NCBI GenBank assembly: GCA_017475765.1
Contig: JAFVEY010000067.1
Span: 1-41,620, forward strand
Reading direction: 5' to 3'
DNA length: 41,620 nt
From: Clostridia bacterium
Lineage (GTDB): Bacteria; Bacillota; Clostridia; Oscillospirales; Acutalibacteraceae
Under the pieces are notes generated by a model. That model was not told the origin of the DNA. It ran no database searches and saw nothing but the letters and a program-made list of their open reading frames with translations. This document shows, one piece after another, positions 6,081 through 14,374 of the stretch (positions are counted from its first letter, which is position 1; each line of letters opens with the position of its first letter). The position numbers were made by a program, and so were the translations under genes.

Positions 6081-6247
6081 TTATTATACCTCCCTACGAT
6101 TTTCAGGATTTATTTATTATATTATATCATTACCGATAAACAAAGTCAAAGAAACCAATTCTATATTTTTGCAATATCGAATAAGAAATAATCTGTCATC
6201 TAAAATATACAGCATGGATCCACATCCAATTCAAATTTCATATTGTT

Positions 6248-6775
6248 TTAATCATTCAACGGAGATAAAACAATAGCGCCTGTTTTTCTTGTTTTTTTCA
6301 TATCAATAATACGCTGGTTTTCCGAACCTCTGAAATTCAGGGAGATATTTCTCAACTCCTCTACAAATTTTCCATCAACAAGAATATCAGTATTATTAAG
6401 TATTTCATCCGTACATTCAATATATCGGCAGCCGCCCGGAACTAAATCCTTTTCATAAGTGAATCCGGTATATATCCATAGATTTCTTTCCGGCAGTTCT
6501 TTGCACAGACGGCGTATGAGTTTTACGATCTCTCTTTGATTGGATGGTTCAAATGGCTCTCCGCCAAGCACCGTCAGACCGTTATAATAACTTTTGGAAA
6601 GCTCTCTGATAATAAATTCCTCTGTTTCGGAGGTATACAGCCTGCCATATTCAAAATCCCATGTCTGCGGCTGAAAGCAACCCTTGCAGCGATTGGTACA
6701 ACCCGAAACAAACAGGCTGACACGAATTCCTTCTCCGTTTGCACAGTCCGTTGTTATAATTTCTCCGATATACAT
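6248..6775 (-). CDS. nrdG: Anaerobic ribonucleotide reductase activating protein
   Basis: 175 aa radical-SAM activase that installs the glycyl radical on NrdD. The [4Fe-4S] motif is CTNRCKGC (CxxxCxxC, about residues 26-33), preceded by NGEGIRVSLFVSG. The SAM-binding glycines are in TVLGGEPF, and WIYTGF is the later family motif. Length is typical (150-180 aa). ATG 6775 has an AGAAGGTGA-type site upstream. It lies 65 bases after nrdD in the same direction, separated by a hairpin that may set nrdG below nrdD expression. Confidence 0.95.
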   Translation of the reverse strand: MYIGEIITTDCANGEGIRVSLFVSGCTNRCKGCFQPQTWDFEYGRLYTSETEEFIIRELSKSYYNGLTVLGGEPFEPSNQREIVKLIRRLCKELPERNLWIYTGFTYEKDLVPGGCRYIECTDEILNNTDILVDGKFVEELRNISLNFRGSENQRIIDMKKTRKTGAIVLSPLND

Positions 6776-6800
6776 ATATTTTCACCTTCTGAAAAATGAA

Positions 6801-6827
6801 GCCTCAAATTTTCAAGAAATTTGAGGC
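6801..6827 (-). terminator. Hairpin between nrdD and nrdG (attenuator or terminator)
   Basis: GCCTCAAATTT (6801-6811) pairs with AAATTTGAGGC (6817-6827). On the minus strand it is followed by TTCATTTTTC, a short imperfect T-run. It probably causes partial termination after nrdD. Confidence 0.7.
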
Positions 6828-6840
6828 ATATTAATTTTAT

Positions 6841-9039
6841 TTATACTTTAGCAAATTGAGAATTAGAAAGGTGAATCACTCTTTCCTTAATCTCCTGAGT
6901 ACGTCCTTGATTCCAGAATTGTGTGCCGATATATCCGCAGGTTCTGCGGGCAACATTCATCTTGTTCTGATCCCTGTTTTTACAGTTCGGACACTCCCAT
7001 ACCAGCTTGCCGTCATCAGCCTTGACGATCTGAATTTCTCCACTATAACCGCAAACCTGACAGAAATCGCTCTTTGTGTTAAGCTCAGCATACATGATGT
7101 TATCATAAATAAATCGGATAACCTGCATCACTGCCGCAATATTATTCTGCATATCAGGCACTTCCACATAAGAAATAGCTCCGCCCGGAGAAAGGGTCTG
7201 GAATTCAGACTCCAGCTTCAGCTTATCAAAAGCGTTGATCTCCTCTGTTACATGAACATGATAGCTGTTAGTGATATAATTTCTGTCGGTAATACCCTTT
7301 TTAATGCCGAAACGCTTCTGCAGACATTTAGCAAATTTGTAAGTCGTGCTTTCAAGTGGTGTTCCGTATATGCTGTAATCAATGTTTTCTTCAGCCTTCC
7401 ACTTGGCACAATACTCGTTCAGTTTTTTCATTATTTCCAGTCCGAGCGCTTTGCCTTCCTCTTCTGTCAACTTTTTGCCAATCAGGCTGTATACACATTC
7501 CCAGAGTCCGGCATAGCCGAGTGAAAGCGTTGAATAACCGCCATACAGCAACCTGTCTATCGGTTCACCTTTTTTCAGACGTGAAATAGCTCCGTACTGC
7601 CACAGAATAGGAGCTGCATCCGAAAGAGTTCCTTTAAGTCTGTCGTGACGGCATCTGAGGGCACGATGGCAAAGATCCATCCGTTCATCAAATATCTTCC
7701 AGAACTGATTCATATCCTTATCGGCACTCAGTCCGATATCAACAAGATTGACCGTAACAACTCCCTGATTGAAACGGCCGTAATATTTCGGATTGCCATT
7801 TTCGTCAATATAAGGAGTAAGGAAGCTGCGGCAGCCCATACAGGTATAGCAATGACCGTTCCCGTTTTTGTCAATCTTATTTTTCAGCATGACCTTTTCG
7901 GAAATATAATCGGGAACCATTCGCTTTGCCGTACATCTTGCAGCAAGCTCCGTGAGATAATAATAGGGATCTCCCTCATGGATATTATCCTCTTCAAGCA
8001 CATAAATGAGCTTCGGAAAAGCCGGCGTGATCCATACGCCTGCTTCGTTCTTTACACCTGTGCAGCGCTGGCGGAGCGTCTCCTCTATGATCATAGCAAG
8101 ATCCTTTTTCTCACGCTCATTTCTCGCCTCGTTAAGATACATAAATACTGTCACGAAAGGTGCCTGTCCGTTGGTGGTAAGAAGAGTCACAACCTGATAC
8201 TGTATTGTCTGGACGCCCTTGGTTATTTCTTTTCTGAGACGCTCTTCAACAATACCGTCAATCTTATCCTGTGAAACCTCTATTCCCATCTCCTTTATTT
8301 CAGCAAGAAATTCTCTCTTTATTTTTTCTCTTGAAATCTGGACAAACGGCGCAAGGTGTGTAAGACTTATACTCTGTCCGCCATATTGATTACTGGCGAC
8401 CTGAGCGATGATCTGCGTAGCAATATTACACGCTGTTGAAAAGCTGTGCGGTCTTTCGATAAGCGTTTCGCTGATAACGGTACCGTTCTGCAGCATATCA
8501 TCAAGATTCACAAGATCACAGTTGTGCATATGCTGAGCGAAATAATCGGCATCGTGGAAATGAATGATTCCCTTTTCGTGAGCTTCTACGATATCAAGGG
8601 GCAAAAGCATTCTTTTGGTAAGATCCTTGCTGACCTCGCCTGCCATATAGTCACGCTGTACGCTGTTTACGGTAGGATTCTTATTAGAATTTTCCTGTTT
8701 TGCTTCCTCATTATTGCACTCAATAAGGCTCAGTATCTTGTTATCGGTTGTATTTGAGGAACGGATCAGCGATCTTGTATAACGATAGCGAACATAATTT
8801 CTGGCAAGCTGAAAAGCACCTTTTGCCATGATCTGATCCTCTACCATATCCTGTATTTCCTCAACAGAAACGGCTCTGTTGATTTTTGTGCATTTATATT
8901 CAACATACTCCGCAATATCTCTGATCTGATCTTCGGTCAGTTTTCCGGTGTCTGTTGCTTTATTTGCTTTTGTGATAGCCGAAACTATTTTTTCAATATT
9001 AAATGGCTCCTCAGATGAATTTCTTTTTATAATTCTCAT
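6841..9039 (-). CDS. nrdD: Anaerobic ribonucleoside-triphosphate reductase
   Basis: 732 aa class III enzyme reducing ribonucleotides to deoxyribonucleotides without oxygen. An N-terminal ATP-cone (about 1-95, starting RIIKRNSSEEPFNIEKI) provides allosteric control. The large catalytic barrel follows (HNCDLVNLDDML, CYTCMGCRS). A C-terminal zinc site is formed by CQVC and CPNC, and the glycyl radical loop RRTCGYIG places the radical glycine near 702. Start ATG 9039 has GGAGATG upstream. The promoter region is shared with a divergent Crp/Fnr-type gene and contains palindromic and NrdR-like sites. Identification is secure. Confidence 0.97.
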   Translation of the reverse strand: MRIIKRNSSEEPFNIEKIVSAITKANKATDTGKLTEDQIRDIAEYVEYKCTKINRAVSVEEIQDMVEDQIMAKGAFQLARNYVRYRYTRSLIRSSNTTDNKILSLIECNNEEAKQENSNKNPTVNSVQRDYMAGEVSKDLTKRMLLPLDIVEAHEKGIIHFHDADYFAQHMHNCDLVNLDDMLQNGTVISETLIERPHSFSTACNIATQIIAQVASNQYGGQSISLTHLAPFVQISREKIKREFLAEIKEMGIEVSQDKIDGIVEERLRKEITKGVQTIQYQVVTLLTTNGQAPFVTVFMYLNEARNEREKKDLAMIIEETLRQRCTGVKNEAGVWITPAFPKLIYVLEEDNIHEGDPYYYLTELAARCTAKRMVPDYISEKVMLKNKIDKNGNGHCYTCMGCRSFLTPYIDENGNPKYYGRFNQGVVTVNLVDIGLSADKDMNQFWKIFDERMDLCHRALRCRHDRLKGTLSDAAPILWQYGAISRLKKGEPIDRLLYGGYSTLSLGYAGLWECVYSLIGKKLTEEEGKALGLEIMKKLNEYCAKWKAEENIDYSIYGTPLESTTYKFAKCLQKRFGIKKGITDRNYITNSYHVHVTEEINAFDKLKLESEFQTLSPGGAISYVEVPDMQNNIAAVMQVIRFIYDNIMYAELNTKSDFCQVCGYSGEIQIVKADDGKLVWECPNCKNRDQNKMNVARRTCGYIGTQFWNQGRTQEIKERVIHLSNSQFAKV

Positions 9040-9102
9040 CTTATCATCTCCGTTATTTTATAATGCGTAATACCTATTTTATATCAAAAGAATACAAATG
9101 TC

Positions 9103-9118
9103 TGTTGCATAAGCAACA
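9103..9118. promoter_or_regulatory. Crp/Fnr-type palindrome upstream of nrdD
   Basis: TGTTGCATAAGCAACA is a perfect 6-4-6 palindrome, 63 bases before nrdD and 68 bases before the divergent Crp/Fnr gene. Its half-site geometry matches Crp/Fnr family operators; the half-site sequence differs from classical FNR. The neighbouring regulator is the natural candidate. Confidence 0.55.
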
Positions 9119-9131
9119 ATTTTATGATATC

Positions 9132-9176
9132 ATACTATATGTAGCGTTTTATACAAAATTTCAACACATTATATAG
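9132..9176. promoter_or_regulatory. Two NrdR-box-like sites
   Basis: ATACTATATGTAG (9132-9144) and ACACATTATATAG (9164-9176) resemble the NrdR consensus (ACAC.ATATATAG-like). They are 32 bases apart, three helical turns, as for paired NrdR boxes. They lie between nrdD and the divergent regulator. No nrdR gene is in the window. Confidence 0.45.
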
Positions 9177-9186
9177 AGGGTATGAT

Positions 9187-9813
9187 ATGAATAAATATGC
9201 AATGCTTTCATGCTTCCGTCAGGGTGAAACCGACATGATCAGAAGCTGTTTGGGCGCTGAAAAAAAATCCTTCAGAAAAAATGATATTATCATGAAGTTT
9301 TCGGATTGGAATAATAATCTCGGAATTGTAGAAAAAGGCATGACTTTTCTGGTCAGCCTGAACGATAAGGGTGAGCCGAATATACTAGATTATTATGAAG
9401 AAGGTGATATTTTCGGCAGAATCCTTTCTCCGAATACAAATGTAAATTTATACTATATTTATGCAAAAAGAAATTGTGAAATCTCTCTTTTTGCATACGA
9501 CAATCTGCATTTACTTGAGCAGACAAACCGTGGGTTGTATCAACAATTTTTTGAAAATATGTTCCATTCAACCGTAAGCCGCAATCAAATGCACATTGAT
9601 ATACTTGCTCAGCGGACGATACGTGACAAACTGATGACTTATCTGAAGTATATATCGGAAATGACAGGAAAGACTGAATTTTCCATACCGATTTCCCTGT
9701 CAGATCTTGCGGATTATCTGTCTGTTGACCGAAGCTCCATGATGCGTGAAATTAAAAAAATGAACAATGAACTTATTATAAACTCAAAAGGTACAAAAAT
9801 AATCATTTTATAA
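9187..9813 (+). CDS. Crp/Fnr-family transcriptional regulator
   Basis: 208 aa. ATG 9187 follows GAGGG at 9176-9180. The N-terminal half (about 15-120) has the cyclic-nucleotide-binding beta-roll pattern (GIVEKGMTFLVSLNDKG, YYEEGDIFGR). A long dimer helix with RTIRDKLMTYL follows, then a winged helix-turn-helix (ISLSDLADYLSVDRSSMMREIKKM, about 168-192). The N-terminal four-cysteine cluster of Fnr is absent, so direct oxygen sensing through that cluster is unlikely; the ligand is unknown. Divergence from nrdD, with a palindrome between, suggests control of nrdDG and itself. The family is secure, the target is inferred. Confidence 0.85.
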   Translation: MNKYAMLSCFRQGETDMIRSCLGAEKKSFRKNDIIMKFSDWNNNLGIVEKGMTFLVSLNDKGEPNILDYYEEGDIFGRILSPNTNVNLYYIYAKRNCEISLFAYDNLHLLEQTNRGLYQQFFENMFHSTVSRNQMHIDILAQRTIRDKLMTYLKYISEMTGKTEFSIPISLSDLADYLSVDRSSMMREIKKMNNELIINSKGTKIIIL

Positions 9814-9857
9814 GAAAAATAAAAATTCTATCGTTTGATATCAGATATATTCACAAT

Positions 9858-10604
9858 TTATACAGATTCTCTTATCGGCAATATGCCGCCGATATCATAC
9901 AAACCGCCCGTTCCTATTGATTCAATATGTACGGCGTGATTTCCGGCAAATGCTTTGATATTATCATATTCGGGATGAACCTTTATATTACCACTGAAAA
10001 CCAGAATATCCTTATCCGCCAGTCCGCAACAGCCGCCGATAAAGCCGTAAGGATAACCATCCAGTTTGATTGACCCTGGAGATATTTTCAGCACGTCAAT
10101 ATCATTTTCCATGCAAAGTCTGAATATGGATTCATCGGAGGTGATGACAGCATTTTCTGTCAGAACTGCCGTTGAGCATTTTGCATATCGTTGGTTTGTG
10201 TGAAGTAGTGTGAAAAGATTTTCAAGACAATATCTGATAATATTTTTGTCGGTTCTGTTTTTATTACATATTATTTTATCGCCCAGAATACAAACATTCA
10301 GCAAGGGGGCTGCCGCTGTGATATGGTCTGTTTCAATAATTTTTCCTCCGTAAGACATCAGAGCCTGTGTTAAGCAAATATCCGAAGCATTGACACAAAA
10401 GCTGTCCGAACGAAGATGACAGACACACATATCAGCATGAAATCTCTCCGCACCGCTGATGCTTTCGAGTGGTTTCGGAGAGATAACTTCTATATGAAAA
10501 TTCATTTCAAGTTCCCTGACCATTTCAGGATTACGATCCGACATTAATACAGTTTTCACCTTTCCACACGGCAGATTAGGCTTTTCAATAAATCGGTCTG
10601 TCAT
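9858..10604 (-). CDS. Conserved protein of unknown function (GME-fold-like, DUF6873-type)
   Basis: 248 aa. ATG 10604 is chosen because GAGGTGAT lies nine bases upstream; a GTG at 10616 would be 12 bases longer. The C-terminal region GFIGGCCGLADKDILVFSGN followed by HPEYDNI, with repeated Gly/Asp loops, resembles a Clostridia family that I recall as DUF6873, related to the guanidino-group-modifying (amidinotransferase-like) propeller fold. That link is from memory and should be treated as tentative. It is the last gene of the export operon, 18 bases after the permease. No signal peptide or membrane helix. Confidence 0.6.
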   Translation of the reverse strand: MTDRFIEKPNLPCGKVKTVLMSDRNPEMVRELEMNFHIEVISPKPLESISGAERFHADMCVCHLRSDSFCVNASDICLTQALMSYGGKIIETDHITAAAPLLNVCILGDKIICNKNRTDKNIIRYCLENLFTLLHTNQRYAKCSTAVLTENAVITSDESIFRLCMENDIDVLKISPGSIKLDGYPYGFIGGCCGLADKDILVFSGNIKVHPEYDNIKAFAGNHAVHIESIGTGGLYDIGGILPIRESV

Positions 10605-10622
10605 ATTGCTGATCACCTCTGC

Positions 10623-11804
10623 TTAATAATATCTCAAAGCATCCACAGGCTTCAATGATGCTGCCTTCACAGCAGGATAGATACCGAAAAAGGTTCCGAT
10701 CAATGCCGAAAAAACAATCATGACAATCATTATATCAGGTCTGAAATTAAGTGTCAACCCGAAAATACTTGCTCCGATGATTGACAGAACTGTCCCGACA
10801 GCTATGCCTAAAAAACATCCGACAACACTAATAAATGCCGATTTAGCCAAAAATTCAACCACAATTGATCCTCGGCTTGCCCCCAAAGACTTTTTGATCC
10901 CTATTTCTCTTGTTTGCTCCGCTACCGATACAAGCATGACATTCATTATATTTAATCCTGCCACCAACAGAGATATCGCTCCTATCGCAGAAAGAACAAC
11001 AGAAAAAATATTAAGAATATTATTTAGACTTTCTTTTTGCTTTGCCAGATTATTGACAGTATAACCGTCCTTGATATTTGTCTGTCTTTCCATCCTTTTG
11101 ACAATATCCTTTTCTGCAGCATCATAATCTGTAAACTCATTAGTCTTTATGACAATCTGAGTAAAATTATTACTGGACATATTGTTCTGCATGGTACTGT
11201 ATGGGATATAAACAAAGTCCGGAATATAGTTTCCTATCACATTCTGCAAAAGGCCGCTTCCTGTTTTGAGTATGCCTATTATGCTGTATTTATCGGTTGT
11301 ATCGCCGCTGTTGATCATGATCGTTTTTCCGACAATATTATCTGTTCCGTAATTATCCACCGCAAATTTCTGATCAACCATACATATTTTAGAGTTGGCA
11401 GCAATATCTCCCGAATTGAAAAATCTTCCGTACAGTAGACTTAATGAGATCGACTTATCGGCTGTCTGATCAATTCCGAAAAGATAAACCGGTTTTTGCT
11501 TATCCTGAAAATATACATTCGTTGTTTCAAAAACCAGCGGCATGGCAGTACTGACATACGGCAAGGATTTGATATCTTCAAGCTCTGCCATTGTGAGCGG
11601 CGTACTATCCTTATTCGGACTCACGGCAAGACCGCCCATACCCAATCCGTCAATTTCCCCGGTCAGGGCAGTTTTACCACAGTCACCAATATTATTTGTG
11701 ATTATTACCGCAGCAACCCCCACAGCAATTCCCAGTAGTGTCAGCAGCATTCTGCCTTTATTGATAAAAACCCCTCTGATGGATTTGAATATGATTTCAA
11801 GCAT
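10623..11804 (-). CDS. MacB/FtsX-type ABC transporter permease
   Basis: 393 aa. ATG 11804 with GGGGAG upstream overlaps the end of the adaptor gene by 8 bases. Topology is that of MacB-like permeases: one N-terminal helix (about 15-40, GRMLLTLLGIAVGVAAVIIT), a large external domain (MacB_PCD, about 45-270), then three C-terminal helices with the FtsX signature EQTREIGIKKSLGASRGSI. With the upstream HlyD-like adaptor it should export a peptide, lipid or drug, or transmit force. The ATPase subunit normally found in such operons is absent from the window, and no ATPase domain is fused. Substrate unknown. Confidence 0.88.
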   Translation of the reverse strand: MLEIIFKSIRGVFINKGRMLLTLLGIAVGVAAVIITNNIGDCGKTALTGEIDGLGMGGLAVSPNKDSTPLTMAELEDIKSLPYVSTAMPLVFETTNVYFQDKQKPVYLFGIDQTADKSISLSLLYGRFFNSGDIAANSKICMVDQKFAVDNYGTDNIVGKTIMINSGDTTDKYSIIGILKTGSGLLQNVIGNYIPDFVYIPYSTMQNNMSSNNFTQIVIKTNEFTDYDAAEKDIVKRMERQTNIKDGYTVNNLAKQKESLNNILNIFSVVLSAIGAISLLVAGLNIMNVMLVSVAEQTREIGIKKSLGASRGSIVVEFLAKSAFISVVGCFLGIAVGTVLSIIGASIFGLTLNFRPDIMIVMIVFSALIGTFFGIYPAVKAASLKPVDALRYY

Positions 11805-12780
11805 TGTTCTCCCCTGTTCCCACAATAATCCTTTGACCGTCACTAACCTCCTGACAGTTTTTGATGATCCTGCTGCCGCTGCTCAAGCCTGATGTTACCT
11901 CGATGCCGGATTTATATTCATTGCCTGTTTCAATATATCGTTTGACAGCCAGATTTTTTTCCGCCAGAAAAACGTATTCTCCGCTTTCATCGCTTCTGAT
12001 ATATTCATAAGGAACAATCAACCTGTCCTTGTCTACGGAGGTAATCACCGAACATTCTGCTGTGTAGCCGATACGCAGCGATTCGTTCGTTTCATCAAGC
12101 TTTATGGTTACCTCGACAGATGTTTCCTTTCCTGTCAGACCTGAAGTTTGTTTTGCTTCATCTGAGATCTTATATACGGTTCCCGAAAAGGTTTTGTTTT
12201 CTATGGCGGTAAATTTTACTCTTGCCTTTTGTCCGATTGTTATTCTTTCAATATAAGCCTCATTGATATTCACAGGTATGACAAACGATGATGTATCTGC
12301 TATTTTAAGCACCACGGAATTTTTGCTGACGATCTCATTTTCTTCGTAGGCAATTCCCGAAACCGTTCCACCTTTTTCTGCGCAGACGGTTTTCAAAGAA
12401 GAATACTTTTTTACTTCATTCAGAATTTCATCTGTGAGAGCAGTTTTTGATAGGCTGTTCAGCAAAGCTTCTGCATCGCTATATGAATAAGAAAGACCAG
12501 CAGTCTGTTCCGGCTCATAAATATAAAAAAGCGGATCTCCCTTTTTTACCTTGCTTCCGTTTTTTACAGCAAAATGATCTATCAGACAATAATTCTCAGC
12601 CGTAACCGGACTTTCCGAGCCGTACTGCATTTTTCCTGACGCTGTTACCGTATTTTCGGTATCCTCAGGTCTAAGTATCAATATATCCGCCTGTGCAGAA
12701 GCATTGACAATACTTCCGCTGACAAAAATAGTTGCAATACTGATTATCGTTATCAAATATAAAAACAAATATTTCTTCAT
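11797..12780 (-). CDS. HlyD/MacA-like membrane fusion (adaptor) protein
   Basis: 327 aa. ATG 12780 has GGGAG nine bases upstream. An N-terminal membrane anchor or uncleaved signal (about 2-27) is followed by a split biotinyl-lipoyl-like domain (AVKNGSKVKKGDPLFYI and GGTVSGIAYEENEIV), a short helical hairpin, beta-barrel domains (GQKARVKFTAIENKTFSG) and a membrane-proximal domain (SGLSSGSRIIKN). The hairpin is short, as expected in Gram-positives without an outer membrane partner. First gene of the export operon, divergent from hisH. Confidence 0.85.
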   Translation of the reverse strand: MKKYLFLYLITIISIATIFVSGSIVNASAQADILILRPEDTENTVTASGKMQYGSESPVTAENYCLIDHFAVKNGSKVKKGDPLFYIYEPEQTAGLSYSYSDAEALLNSLSKTALTDEILNEVKKYSSLKTVCAEKGGTVSGIAYEENEIVSKNSVVLKIADTSSFVIPVNINEAYIERITIGQKARVKFTAIENKTFSGTVYKISDEAKQTSGLTGKETSVEVTIKLDETNESLRIGYTAECSVITSVDKDRLIVPYEYIRSDESGEYVFLAEKNLAVKRYIETGNEYKSGIEVTSGLSSGSRIIKNCQEVSDGQRIIVGTGENNA

Positions 12781-12853
12781 CGTGCTCAACTCCCGATTTT
12801 ATTATTTGAGCTTTGATTTAAATTATCATTGTAAATTATTGTATTTTATTTTC

Positions 12854-12882
12854 TTGATATATGTTTGAATTTATGCTAAAAT
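12854..12882 (+). promoter_or_regulatory. Promoter of hisH-hisF
   Basis: TTGATA (12854-12859), 17-base spacer, TAAAAT (12877-12882) with an extended -10 TGC directly before it. Transcription would start about 12889, some 30 bases before hisH. Confidence 0.75.
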
Positions 12883-12917
12883 TGTCATATAAAAGAAAAA
12901 GGAATGGGTGTGGTAAT

Positions 12918-13535
12918 ATGATAGCTGTGATTGACTACGGTGCAGGAAATTTGCAAAGCGTTATCAAGGCTATGAATTTTATCGGCAGCGAATGTATTGT
13001 AACAAATGAAAAGGAAATCATCCTGAACTCGGATGGAGCCATTCTTCCGGGTGTGGGTTCCTTTGCCGACGCAATGGACTGTATGAATTCTTCGGGTGCA
13101 ACCGATGCCGTTTTGGAATTCGTTAAAACAGGAAAGCCGTTTTTGGGGATTTGTCTCGGATTGCAGCTTCTTTTTGAAAGCAGCGAAGAAAGTCCCGGTG
13201 CAAAGGGTCTGGGACTTCTTAAGGGCAGCATCACAAGAATCCCGAATCATAATGGTACGCTCAAAATTCCGCATATAGGATGGAATTCGCTTGATGTCCG
13301 CAAACATGAAGGACTTTTTAAGGGTATTGAAGGCAATCCGTATGTATATTTTGTACATTCATATTTTCTGAAAGCAGATGACGAAAATATCGTTTCATCA
13401 ACAACAAATTACGGTACTGAAATTGACGCTTCTGTTAATGCCGGAAATATTTATGCAACACAATTTCATCCCGAAAAAAGCGGCAAAGTCGGACTGCAGA
13501 TATTAAATAATTTCGTATCTTTAACAGGGAGGTAA
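12918..13535 (+). CDS. hisH: Imidazole glycerol phosphate synthase, glutaminase subunit
   Basis: 205 aa. It starts at ATG 12918 ([11 protein letters not shown], the family N-terminus). It hydrolyses glutamine and channels ammonia to HisF in histidine synthesis. The class I amidotransferase triad is visible: nucleophile C in FLGICLGLQ (about residue 79), and H and E in QFHPEKS near the C-terminus. The oxyanion strand motif PGVGSF is present. It is followed seven bases later by hisF. No other his gene is in the window, so this pair is separate from the rest of the pathway. Confidence 0.95.
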   Translation: MIAVIDYGAGNLQSVIKAMNFIGSECIVTNEKEIILNSDGAILPGVGSFADAMDCMNSSGATDAVLEFVKTGKPFLGICLGLQLLFESSEESPGAKGLGLLKGSITRIPNHNGTLKIPHIGWNSLDVRKHEGLFKGIEGNPYVYFVHSYFLKADDENIVSSTTNYGTEIDASVNAGNIYATQFHPEKSGKVGLQILNNFVSLTGR

Positions 13536-13542
13536 AAAAGTT

Positions 13543-14304
13543 ATGTATGCAAAAAGAATCATTCCCTGTCTTGATGTAAAGGATGGCAGAGTTGTCAAGG
13601 GAACAAGCTTTGTCAATCTCAGGGATGCCGGCGACCCTGTCGAATGTGCCAGAATATATGACAAAGAGGGTGCTGACGAGCTTGTTTTGCTTGATATTAC
13701 CGCATCCAGCGATGCAAGAAATATTATTGTTGATATCGTAAGACAGGTTGCGGACTGTGTATTTATACCCTTTACCGTAGGCGGCGGCATACGCACGGTT
13801 GATGATTTTACAGCAATACTAAGAGCTGGCGCTGATAAGGTATCTGTAAATTCAGCCGCTATCCATCATCCTGAAATCATCAATGAGGCCTCCTACAAAT
13901 TCGGAAGTCAATGTGTGGTGACTGCCATTGACGCCAAAAGAAGAGAGGACAGCAGCGGCTGGGATATCTTTATCAACGGCGGTAGAATCAATACAGGTAT
14001 AGATGCTGTAAAATGGGCTGTTGAAGCCGAACAAAGAGGTGCCGGAGAAATACTTCTGACAAGTATGGACTGTGATGGTGTTAAAAACGGCTATGATCTG
14101 GAGTTGACAAGAGCCGTTTCTGAAAATGTGGGCATTCCTGTTATTGCATCGGGAGGCGCCGGAAAAATGGAACATTTCTATGACGCATTTACCAAAGGAA
14201 AGGCGGACGCTGTACTTGCCGCTTCCCTTTTCCATTTCGGAGAAATATCCATTGGTGAGCTGAAGGATTATCTGCTTGATCGGGGTATTTCCGTAAGAAA
14301 ATAA
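13543..14304 (+). CDS. hisF: Imidazole glycerol phosphate synthase, cyclase subunit
   Basis: 253 aa (beta/alpha)8 barrel that cyclises PRFAR with ammonia from HisH to imidazole glycerol phosphate and AICAR. Catalytic aspartates are in [11 protein letters not shown] (D11) and VVTAIDAKR (about D130). Phosphate-binding glycines are in TVGGGIRT and IASGGAGK. Start ATG with GGGAGG at 13527-13532. Its AICAR by-product feeds the purine pathway encoded at the right end of the window. Full length and intact. Confidence 0.97.
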   Translation: MYAKRIIPCLDVKDGRVVKGTSFVNLRDAGDPVECARIYDKEGADELVLLDITASSDARNIIVDIVRQVADCVFIPFTVGGGIRTVDDFTAILRAGADKVSVNSAAIHHPEIINEASYKFGSQCVVTAIDAKRREDSSGWDIFINGGRINTGIDAVKWAVEAEQRGAGEILLTSMDCDGVKNGYDLELTRAVSENVGIPVIASGGAGKMEHFYDAFTKGKADAVLAASLFHFGEISIGELKDYLLDRGISVRK

Positions 14305-14327
14305 AAAGCTGTCCTGATAAAAAACAG

Positions 14328-14374
14328 AAAAATTCCCTCAAAGCCTTATCAAAAATGGCTTTGAGGGAATTTTT
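14328..14374. terminator. Bidirectional terminator between hisF and the convergent gene
   Basis: An 18-bp perfect stem: 14328-14345 (A5-TTCCCTCAAAGCC) with 14357-14374, T-run on both strands. It serves hisF on + and the 14373-15626 gene on -; it slightly overlaps that gene's stop codon. Confidence 0.93.

Noticed and set aside
6856-8274. Long open frames on the + strand (up to 209-222 codons) opposite nrdD
   Set aside because: They are antisense to a certain gene, have no ribosome-binding site and no recognisable domain.
12918-14304. hisH-hisF as surface-sugar amidotransferase paralogues
   Set aside because: Lengths and catalytic motifs are those of true HisH and HisF, and no polysaccharide genes are nearby.
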